DNA of 64,000 nt from Verrucomicrobium sp. GAS474. Lineage in GTDB: Bacteria > Verrucomicrobiota > Verrucomicrobiia > Methylacidiphilales > GAS474. Under the pieces are notes generated by a model. The model had not been told where the DNA came from. It did not search any database and saw only the letters and a program-made list of their open reading frames with translations. Positions 58,079-64,000 of this stretch are shown in pieces (the first letter of the stretch is position 1; each line of letters begins with the position of its first letter). The stretch covers positions 3,522,611 to 3,586,610 of the forward strand of contig NZ_LT629781.1 of the NCBI RefSeq assembly GCF_900105685.1. Reading direction: 5' to 3'. The position numbers were made by a program, and so were the translations under genes.

Positions 58079-60009
58079 AGCGAGGCCCTCCGGCTCGGCT
58101 CTTCGACGGGGGCGGCGGGCGCAGCGACGAGAGGAGAAGGGACCGTCGCGTCGGGACCGTCGGGCGTGTTCGTCTCGCTCGGGATGCTTTCGCGGACCGG
58201 CTCGTCGTCGGCCCCGTTGGGCGCGGCCGATGCCTTGCGCTGGACGATGTTCGGCGCTCCCGTCGGAACGGTGACATTCATCACTTGGGCGATCTGCGTC
58301 GCCATGTCGGAGAAGGCGGGGGCCGAGACCTGCGCCCCGTAGATCGCGCCGTGGGGCTCGTCGACCATCACGACGAGGACGAACTGCGGATCCTCCTCGG
58401 GAACGAAGCCGATGAAGGAGGCGACGTACTTGCCGGAATTGTAGGTGCCGTTGACGAACTTCTGCGCCGTCCCGGTCTTCCCCGCCGCGTGGAGGGCGGG
58501 ATTGATCTTTCCCTTCGCCGTCCCCTCGAGGACGACGTTGGCGAGGGCGTGCGAGACCTGCTTCGCCGTCTCGGTCCCGATCACGCTCCGCACCACCGTC
58601 GGCGGGAAGTATTGGGCGACGCGCCCCTGCGCGTCGTTCACCTGCATGACGAGGCGGGGCTTCACGAGGCTTCCCCGGTTCGCCACCACCGACATCGCGA
58701 CGGCCATCTGGAGCGGCGTCGCCGAGACCTCCTGGCCCATCGGGACCCGGGTCGGCGAGAGATTCGACCAGAGCGAGACGGGGCGGAGCGTCCCCGCCGA
58801 CTCGCCCTGCCCGGGCAGGACCCCGGTCTGGCGGCCGAAGCCGAAGCGCCGCGCGTAGTCGTACAGCCGGTCCTTCCCCAGCTCCAGGCCGAGCTTCGCG
58901 AAGCCGATGTTGCTGGAGCGGGCGAGGACCTCGGTCAGGGTCAGGAGACCGCTCGGCTCGTCGTCGTGGAGCCACTTGTCGGCGTAGAAGAAGCGGCCGT
59001 TCTCGCAGAAAATCTTCGAGTCGAGGCCCATCAGCCCCTCGTTCAGTACGGCGGCGAGCGTGACGATCTTGAACGTCGAGCCAGGCTCGACCATGTCGGT
59101 GAGGCAGCGGTTGCGGAAATTGGCCATCGCCACGCCCCGGCGATTGTTCGGATCGTAAGTGGGGCGGTTCGAGAGGGCGAGGATGTCGCCCGTCTGGGGA
59201 CGCATCACGATCGCGTAGGTCGCGGCGGGGTGATACTTCTTGTCGATCTTGTCGAGGCCGTCCTCGACGATGTTCTGCACGGCGAGGTCGAGGGTCAGCA
59301 TCACGCTCGACCCGTCGACCGGCTGCTGGTCCCGGCCCCGGTAGCCGGTGATCTCCCGGCCCCGCGCGTCGCGCTCGATCCACTGCTCCCCGGAGACGCC
59401 GCGCAGGGCCGCGTCCATCGCCTTCTCGACCCCGGCGACGCCCTTGCCGGTGTTGTCGAGGAAGCCGACGAGGTGGCTGGCGTAGGTCCCGTTCGGGTAG
59501 GAGCGGAGGTAGTGGTCCTCGAAGATGAGGAAGCGGTCGAGCTGGCCGACGACCTTCTTCGCGTCGGCGGTGTTCGCCGCCAGGATCTCGCGCCGCCATT
59601 CGGCCCGCTTCGCGATCTCGAAGTTCTTCAGGTCGTTCATCTGGTCCTCGGTCACGTCGGTGACGAGCACCTGGTAGCGCTTCTCCGCGGAGAACTTCGG
59701 CGCGAGGGCGCCCGCGGGGAGCTTCAGGAGGCGCTCCATCTCGGGAAGGGTCTTCTCCGGGTGGAGGAGGTTCCGCCCGTCGACGGCGACGTTGTGGAGG
59801 ACGCCCGTCTGCGCCAGCGTCTGCCCGTGCGCGTCGAGGATCAGGCCGCGCCGGGCCGGAAGCTCGATGCGGTCGCAATGCTTCTCGACGGCCAGCCGCC
59901 AGTACTTGTCGTGCTCGACCAGCTGGATCTGGACCAGCCGCCACGAGATGACGGTGAAGCCGAAGGCGAGGCAGACAAAAACGGTGAGCGCCCGCCCGCG
60001 GAACGTCAT
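58075..60009 (-). CDS. ftsI: Penicillin-binding protein, septal transpeptidase
   Basis: FtsI (PBP3 type) crosslinks septal peptidoglycan. From ATG 60009 it has 644 residues: one N-terminal membrane helix (ALTVFVCLAFGFTVISW), a dimerisation domain beginning IELPARRGLILDAHGQ, and a transpeptidase domain with SxxK as STFK (VEPGSTFKIV), SxN as SSN (LARSSNIGF) and KTG as KTGTAQ. A Ser/Pro/Arg C-terminal tail follows. The start overlaps ftsL as ATGA. Confidence 0.95.
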   Translation of the reverse strand: MTFRGRALTVFVCLAFGFTVISWRLVQIQLVEHDKYWRLAVEKHCDRIELPARRGLILDAHGQTLAQTGVLHNVAVDGRNLLHPEKTLPEMERLLKLPAGALAPKFSAEKRYQVLVTDVTEDQMNDLKNFEIAKRAEWRREILAANTADAKKVVGQLDRFLIFEDHYLRSYPNGTYASHLVGFLDNTGKGVAGVEKAMDAALRGVSGEQWIERDARGREITGYRGRDQQPVDGSSVMLTLDLAVQNIVEDGLDKIDKKYHPAATYAIVMRPQTGDILALSNRPTYDPNNRRGVAMANFRNRCLTDMVEPGSTFKIVTLAAVLNEGLMGLDSKIFCENGRFFYADKWLHDDEPSGLLTLTEVLARSSNIGFAKLGLELGKDRLYDYARRFGFGRQTGVLPGQGESAGTLRPVSLWSNLSPTRVPMGQEVSATPLQMAVAMSVVANRGSLVKPRLVMQVNDAQGRVAQYFPPTVVRSVIGTETAKQVSHALANVVLEGTAKGKINPALHAAGKTGTAQKFVNGTYNSGKYVASFIGFVPEEDPQFVLVVMVDEPHGAIYGAQVSAPAFSDMATQIAQVMNVTVPTGAPNIVQRKASAAPNGADDEPVRESIPSETNTPDGPDATVPSPLVAAPAAPVEEPSRRASL

Positions 60010-60368
60010 GGCATCCCCCCGCCGCTGTTGTTGCGGGCGATCGAGCTGATCGGAACGCGGCCGTTCTCCATCTGCACGACCTTCAGCTCGCCGATGCGGA
60101 CCATGCCGCTGTTCATCGCCGCGAGGCGGCGGCGGAGCTCGTCGTAGGAGGAGATCCGGGTGATGTTGTCCTGCATCTGCTGGTTGCGGCGCTTCCAGCT
60201 GCGGAGATCGTTGTCCTGGTTGCGAACCTCGGTGGCGAGGCGCATCACCTCGTTCTTCTCGTAGACATAGCTCCCGCCGAACAGGCAGAGCGTGAGGCCG
60301 ACGACGACCCACTTCAGGACGGCGGCCAGCTGCAGGGAATGGACTTCTTTGACGCGGTTGCGGCTCAT
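60006..60368 (-). CDS. ftsL: FtsL-like cell-division protein
   Basis: The 120-residue protein has a short cytoplasmic tail, one membrane helix (about residues 14-34), then a helical, probably coiled-coil, periplasmic segment (about 38-85). It is assigned by size, layout and position between rsmH and ftsI, since FtsL sequences are poorly conserved. It starts nine bases after the rsmH stop and ends in ATGA with ftsI. Confidence 0.8.
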   Translation of the reverse strand: MSRNRVKEVHSLQLAAVLKWVVVGLTLCLFGGSYVYEKNEVMRLATEVRNQDNDLRSWKRRNQQMQDNITRISSYDELRRRLAAMNSGMVRIGELKVVQMENGRVPISSIARNNSGGGMP

Positions 60369-60376
60369 AAAAACGG

Positions 60377-61318
60377 TTATTCTTTTTTCCACGCCAGCCG
60401 GAGGCGGGCGCTGCGGGCGCGGGGGTTGGCCTCGATCTCCCCGTCGTCCGGGAGAACCCGCTCCACGCGGTCGAAGCAAAAATCGGGATTGGCCGCCACG
60501 GGGGCGAAGTCGGGCGTCTCCAGCGTCCGCCGGGCGCGGTCCCGCATGAAGTTCTTCACGATCCGGTCCTCGCCGGAGTGGAAGGCGATCACCGCCAGGC
60601 ACCCGCCGGGACGGAGCAACGCCGTAGCCGCCGGGAGGGCCGCCTCCAGCACCTCGACCTCGCGGTTCACCGCCATGCGGAGCGCCTGGAAAATCTGGGT
60701 CGCCGGATGGATCTTCTCCCCCCGGCGGCGCGGCGCGGCGGCGGAGACGACGTCGGCCAGGTCGGTCGTCGTCCCGATGGGGCGGCTCTCCCGGCGGCGG
60801 ACGATCGCCTTCGCGATGCGGTAGCTCTGCCGCTCGCCGCCCAGGTGGTAGAAGCAATCGGCGAGGGCCTCCTCCTCCCACTCGTTGACGATCTTGCCCG
60901 CCGTCAACTCCTGGCGCTGATCCATCCGCATGTCGAGCGGTGCCTCATAGCGGAAACTGAAGCCGCGCTGCGGATCGTCGAACTGAGGGGAGGAGACGCC
61001 GAGGTCGAAGAGAACGCCGTCGACCCCCTGCCCGTCGTTCCAGCCCATCTCGGCACACCGGAGCGCGATCTCGGAAAAATCGCTCCGCATCGCGCAAAGC
61101 CGGTTGTCAGGATGCGACCACACCGCCTCCAGCTCCGCGGCGGCGGCGATCGCCTCCGCATCGCGGTCGAGCGCCAGCACCGAGCAGCCCCGCTCCAGCA
61201 GCGCCGTCGTGTGGCCGCCCCGGCCGAACGTCGCGTCGATCCAACGCTCCCCCTTCGCGGGCTTCGCCCATTCGAGGAGTCCCCCCAGCAGGACCGAGGT
61301 ATGCGAGAAAGCGGCCAT
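60377..61318 (-). CDS. rsmH: 16S rRNA (cytosine-1402-N4)-methyltransferase
   Basis: RsmH (MraW) methylates C1402 of 16S rRNA. From ATG 61318 it has 313 residues, the usual length: FSHTSVLLGGLLEWA, the AdoMet site DATFGRGGHTTALLERG, FDLGVSSPQFDDPQRGFSFR, and GRRQSY-like ERQSYRIAKAIVRRR. The end is PRARSARLRLAWKKE, as in the family PxxRSAkLR. Earlier in-frame starts at 61351 and 61372 exist and would add a non-conserved leader. Confidence 0.95.
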   Translation of the reverse strand: MAAFSHTSVLLGGLLEWAKPAKGERWIDATFGRGGHTTALLERGCSVLALDRDAEAIAAAAELEAVWSHPDNRLCAMRSDFSEIALRCAEMGWNDGQGVDGVLFDLGVSSPQFDDPQRGFSFRYEAPLDMRMDQRQELTAGKIVNEWEEEALADCFYHLGGERQSYRIAKAIVRRRESRPIGTTTDLADVVSAAAPRRRGEKIHPATQIFQALRMAVNREVEVLEAALPAATALLRPGGCLAVIAFHSGEDRIVKNFMRDRARRTLETPDFAPVAANPDFCFDRVERVLPDDGEIEANPRARSARLRLAWKKE

Positions 61319-61396
61319 ATCGGGAACAGTAGAAACAGCGGAAAACATCATGGGAGCGGTGTCGTGACTCAAACCTTGGAATCAAGATCGTCTCGA

Positions 61397-61831
61397 TCAG
61401 ATACCCAGGGCGTCCGCAACATCCTCCAGCGTCGTCGTCTGCGGCGTGATCGCCCGCAGAGCGGCGGGGTTGTAGATGGCAAAGTGATCGAGACGGCCCA
61501 CGAGGACAGCCTCCCGTTCGATCCCCGCCGGCTTGCGAAATTTTTCCTTCAGCAGGATGCGGCCCTGCGCGTCGATCAGCGCCGCCTGCACCGTGCCGAC
61601 CAGCTGGCGCACCTGCTCCCGCTGGGCGGGCTCCAGCTCCTTCATCCCCGCCTGGAGACGGCCGAGCCACGACTCGGGATAGACCTTGATGCAGCCATCC
61701 TTCGCGGGAAGGACGAAGAGACGCACCTCATACGCGCCGCCACGCCATTCCGACGGGATCGTAATACGACCCTTCTCGTCGAAGGCATGCTCGAACGTAT
61801 CGGTATAGCTGGCGCGCAGGTCCGGTTGCAT
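61397..61831 (-). CDS. mraZ: Transcriptional regulator MraZ
   Basis: MraZ is a ring-forming AbrB-fold DNA-binding protein that controls the dcw operon. From ATG 61831 it has 144 residues. The first SpoVT/AbrB half includes FEHAFDEKGRITIPSEWRGG, and the second half repeats the pattern as IDAQGRILLKEKFRK. It is the first gene of the cluster and is preceded by three phased operator-like repeats. Confidence 0.95.
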   Translation of the reverse strand: MQPDLRASYTDTFEHAFDEKGRITIPSEWRGGAYEVRLFVLPAKDGCIKVYPESWLGRLQAGMKELEPAQREQVRQLVGTVQAALIDAQGRILLKEKFRKPAGIEREAVLVGRLDHFAIYNPAALRAITPQTTTLEDVADALGI

Positions 61832-61856
61832 AGGTACACAGGCAGGGCCATATCGC

Positions 61857-61882
61857 CCCACTTTGCTCCACTATCCTCCACT
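61857..61882 (-). promoter_or_regulatory. MraZ operator: three direct repeats at 10-bp spacing
   Basis: On the minus strand AGTGGAG, AGTGGAG and AGTGGGG begin exactly 10 bases apart (plus-strand cores at 61857-61862, 61867-61872 and 61877-61882), so they face the same side of the helix. MraZ is known to bind phased TGGGN/GTGGG-type repeats before mraZ. A TTGACC hexamer lies just upstream (61895-61900), so bound MraZ would cover the -10 region. Confidence 0.8.
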
Positions 61883-61900
61883 TTTCTCCCCGTCGGTCAA

Positions 61901-61982
61901 GCGCTTTAGGTATAAATAGCTAAGAATGAGTATTTTAAATCTTAATACGTAAAAAGTAAACGCTTAAAGAAAACCGGCTATC
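61901..61982. other. AT-rich gap between the dcw promoter and the transposon end
   Basis: AT-rich sequence (TATTTAAAATTT-like on either strand, TACGTAAAAAGTAAACGC) with no gene. It probably holds the native upstream part of the dcw promoter, cut off by the transposon. Confidence 0.4.
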
Positions 61983-62014
61983 TGTCGGGAAATTTTTGTC
62001 GGGAGATGTCCGGA
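61983..62014. mobile_element. Putative transposon end: TGTCGGGA repeats
   Basis: TGTCGGGA occurs at 61983-61990 and 61997-62004, and TGTCCGGA at 62007-62014. A 5'-TGT terminus with short direct repeats of a transposase site is typical of Tn7/Tn5053-like elements. It lies 43 bases beyond the tniQ stop. The other end and the transposase gene are outside the window, so this boundary is a prediction. Confidence 0.45.
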
Positions 62015-62056
62015 GAGCTGAAAGTCTCCCCTTTCGAGAGCTGAACATCCCCTTCT

Positions 62057-63367
62057 TCAGGAGGCCAAAAGAGAGGATTTCAAACTTTCCACCCCACAAG
62101 TTGGCTTATCCAACCATCCCCGAAGCGTCTTTGCGGGAGGGAATTGAGGCCGTGACTGCGGGTAGTGCGCAAACGTCCAATCGGTCCGGAGCTTCGATCT
62201 CGCACGTACATGTCTCCAGCCAAAAAGGCAGGATCTTCCGAATACTCGCATTTTCATCTTTAGCGGCAGGGACTGCCATTCCTCTCCCTCGTCCGACCAC
62301 AGGCCGTGCGAAGCATGCAGAATCAACTCGTCGAACCCTCTGAAGCAATCTCTGAAGCGAGGATTGCCTGCGATGTTGAATAGAAGAGCCGGTTCATAGG
62401 CGTTCTCCCAAAACATCTTCCACGAAAAAAGCGCCGCGATCTTTGGAGCCATTTCGGGATGGGCCCATAACCGATATGGACCGTTTCTGTCATTGATCTC
62501 ATCTCGGCGCGATAATCGAACGACCGTCTTTCGCTCCGCCCGGGTTAGAAACCGGCGCCAAAGATGGCGCGTGATCGATTTGTACACTGAAATGAGAGGG
62601 TTCGTTCCAATAGAATCGCATTCCATCCCAGGCCGTCCTTTGAATCGACATGGCCATCTTGTCGACATTTGCAGTCGCGCGCTGAACGTTTCCTCCGTCC
62701 GAATCCATTTCGGAATATCGTTCAGACAAGCAGCCTCGGCCCAAACCAACGGGAACCTGGACAATTGCTTTTGCGGATGCGTCGTTCGGCTGATCAGAGG
62801 AGGATTCAGAATCGTCCGTCGCATCCAGTCCACGGCTTCGTCCAAATATCTCGTCGCGTGGGGATCGATGGAAATTTCAGCAATCCTGCCTGCCGTGAGC
62901 GCATTCGGCAGCGCAGCGGACAAAGCATTCTTGGTTCGCAAGGGAAGCAAGTGAACCGGGCAACGCTCCACAAAACTGACCTGGAAGAGAGGGGTGTGAA
63001 ATTCGTCGGCGATACACTCGGGACAGAATCTCAATCTTCGATGGATCAGTAGCTTTTCCAAATCAGGCTTGAGAGTGCCGACATAATATTCCGCCCCCGC
63101 CTTCCGGCATTCTTCGTCGCTCACATCCAACACCCTGGCTAGCTTCCGAGGATTGACCTGCCGGAGCGTCCATAGATCGGTGACCCGGTCACACTGATCT
63201 TTTCGAAAGATCTCAGAGATCGTCCTTAAAGACGCACGATTGAAGAACATCAGTTTCCGACAGAGAGACCAAAGCGATTCGTAGGGCCGCCGAGCACTCG
63301 CCGGAAGACACAACGAACCGCCGAGGAATGCCTGCCTTTCCATATCGTTAAGGAGAGCGCTCATCAT
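62057..63367 (-). CDS. tniQ: TniQ-family transposition protein
   Basis: The 436-residue protein has the TniQ zinc-finger signature RFCPECIADEFHTPLFQVSF-VERCPVH (about residues 112-140) and a longer C-terminal region without known motif. TniQ/TnsD proteins select the target site of Tn7- and Tn5053-like transposons. The ATG overlaps the tniB stop (ATGA). GC content and codon use are clearly lower than in neighbouring dcw genes, indicating transfer. No CRISPR effector is visible, so a link to RNA-guided transposition cannot be judged. Confidence 0.88.
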   Translation of the reverse strand: MMSALLNDMERQAFLGGSLCLPASARRPYESLWSLCRKLMFFNRASLRTISEIFRKDQCDRVTDLWTLRQVNPRKLARVLDVSDEECRKAGAEYYVGTLKPDLEKLLIHRRLRFCPECIADEFHTPLFQVSFVERCPVHLLPLRTKNALSAALPNALTAGRIAEISIDPHATRYLDEAVDWMRRTILNPPLISRTTHPQKQLSRFPLVWAEAACLNDIPKWIRTEETFSARLQMSTRWPCRFKGRPGMECDSIGTNPLISVYKSITRHLWRRFLTRAERKTVVRLSRRDEINDRNGPYRLWAHPEMAPKIAALFSWKMFWENAYEPALLFNIAGNPRFRDCFRGFDELILHASHGLWSDEGEEWQSLPLKMKMRVFGRSCLFGWRHVRARSKLRTDWTFAHYPQSRPQFPPAKTLRGWLDKPTCGVESLKSSLLAS

Positions 63368-64000
63368 TCAAACGCAAGAGCGTCGATAAGCCCCGACCTG
63401 TTCACGGCATCCTTCAACATCAAGTGAGTGATGTTCGGCTCTGCGGAAGACGGAGGTCCATGCCGTCGCAGAATGTTCTCGATGACGCGGCAAAAATACT
63501 GCATCGGAACCTCCTTAACTCTTTTGATCCCCCCTTCCCTCGCCGCTTCACCAATGGCCTCCCATAGCGGGTCGGAAAGACTGGAGAGACGCCAACCTTT
63601 TTTCCAAGCCGCAGGAAAATAGTGACACGGATACGAGCGGCCGCTTCCGGGAGGGTGTTCGGTCTCCTCATCGAAGCTTTTGAGGCAACGCTTCACATCC
63701 TTGGCAGAGCGAAGGCCATGGAAATCTATCACGTGAACCATGAACCGGCCGACGATCTGCTTCTGCTTGGATTTGGAGAACATGGTTCGCATCTCGAGCA
63801 AGTTCGGTTGTCCAACCAAGATCGTGATGAGTGAAACGTTCCGAAGTTGAAGTTCGTTCTGAATATCCATCAGCCACTCGTAGTGAGTGTCGGACAACCT
63901 CTGGGCGTCGTCCGCAAAGATCACGATTCGATCTTCGCCCGCAGAAAGGGCCTTATCCGCGAGAAATTCGGTCAACCGATCTCGCTTTTTTGCGATGTTG
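63364..64000 (-). CDS. tniB: TniB-like AAA+ ATPase of a transposon (N-terminus beyond the window)
   Basis: The frame is open to base 64000; about 212 residues are visible. They include the Walker B region DRIVIFADDAQRLSDTHYEW, the sensor-type SLITILVGQPNLLEMR, and a C-terminal helical lid. Walker A lies beyond the window. TniB/TnsC ATPases connect the TniQ target selector to the transposase. It is followed immediately by tniQ, the standard order, and shares its lower GC content. Confidence 0.85.
   Translation of the reverse strand, partial: NIAKKRDRLTEFLADKALSAGEDRIVIFADDAQRLSDTHYEWLMDIQNELQLRNVSLITILVGQPNLLEMRTMFSKSKQKQIVGRFMVHVIDFHGLRSAKDVKRCLKSFDEETEHPPGSGRSYPCHYFPAAWKKGWRLSSLSDPLWEAIGEAAREGGIKRVKEVPMQYFCRVIENILRRHGPPSSAEPNITHLMLKDAVNRSGLIDALAFE

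Overview
The window is a 64 kb piece of a GC-rich bacterial chromosome, most probably from the phylum Verrucomicrobiota. Direct evidence is in the 16S rRNA gene: positions 18001-18018 read GCTGCCACCCGTAGGTGT, the target of the FISH probe EUB338-III used for Verrucomicrobia. The strongly divergent FtsZ, the MurC-MurB fusion and the futalosine menaquinone genes agree with this. Genes are densely packed, mostly in ATGA/GTGA-overlapping operons with weak Shine-Dalgarno sites.

Layout. 1-2388 (+): end of pyrC, carA (pyrimidine/arginine precursor synthesis) and an FHA membrane protein. 2444-3447: a 22-bp perfect palindrome and a membrane-anchored glucosaminidase. 3512-6547 (-): a small secreted protein, MurL-type UDP-MurNAc-L-Ala-L-Glu epimerase and MurD, a likely alternative route to D-Glu in peptidoglycan. 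6591-11442 (+): subtilase lipoprotein, N-acetylmuramoyl-L-alanine amidase, MsrP, a PepSY-like membrane protein, AAG glycosylase and a small hypothetical. 11466-12105: first copy of a large palindromic repeat. 12284-12925 (-): two small paralogous membrane proteins. 13085-18989 (-): a complete rRNA operon (16S, tRNA-Ala, tRNA-Ile, 23S, 5S) with three stacked promoters, processing stems and a terminator. 19351-25668 (-): ArsC-type phosphatase/arsenate reductase, a two-gene ABC importer, an AI-2E family transporter, a cNMP-binding protein and an orphan adenine methyltransferase. 25794-26272: arm fragments of the palindromic repeat. 26339-30824: tRNA-Phe, ubiX-like flavin prenyltransferase, a hypothetical (-), a multi-PAS histidine kinase with response regulator, a DUF177 protein and rpmF. 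31007-33083: plsX and fabH. 33091-33683: another full palindromic repeat. 33896-41039 (+): purF, purM, a small membrane protein, mqnP, mqnE and ftsH. 41182-43462 (-): a degenerate PAP2 phosphatase and a sigma-54 response regulator. 43548-43824: a second type of palindromic element ending on the ftsZ stop codon. 43821-61831 (-): an almost complete division and cell-wall (dcw) cluster of 15 genes, mraZ to ftsZ, preceded by three helically phased MraZ boxes. 61983-64000: one end of a TniB/TniQ transposon of lower GC content, inserted just upstream of mraZ.

How the genes fit together. Peptidoglycan synthesis dominates. murE, murF, mraY, murG, murC-murB and ddl lie with ftsL, ftsI, ftsW, ftsQ, ftsA and ftsZ in the dcw cluster. 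murD is absent from it and sits about 50 kb away beside murL. Three wall-binding or wall-cutting proteins (glucosaminidase, amidase, LysM protein) are also present. mqnP and mqnE, with the separate ubiX-like gene, point to menaquinone by the futalosine route. rpmF-plsX-fabH is the usual ribosome/lipid linkage.

Most novel points: the approximately 600-bp palindromic non-coding element (two full copies plus fragments), a CTAG-bounded palindromic element at the end of ftsZ, the FtsZ whose GTPase motifs are degraded while its C-terminal FtsA-binding peptide is intact, the MurD-MurL pair, the catalytically emptied PAP2 protein, and the transposon end beside the dcw promoter. No CRISPR array, phage or clear toxin-antitoxin or defence locus was seen.
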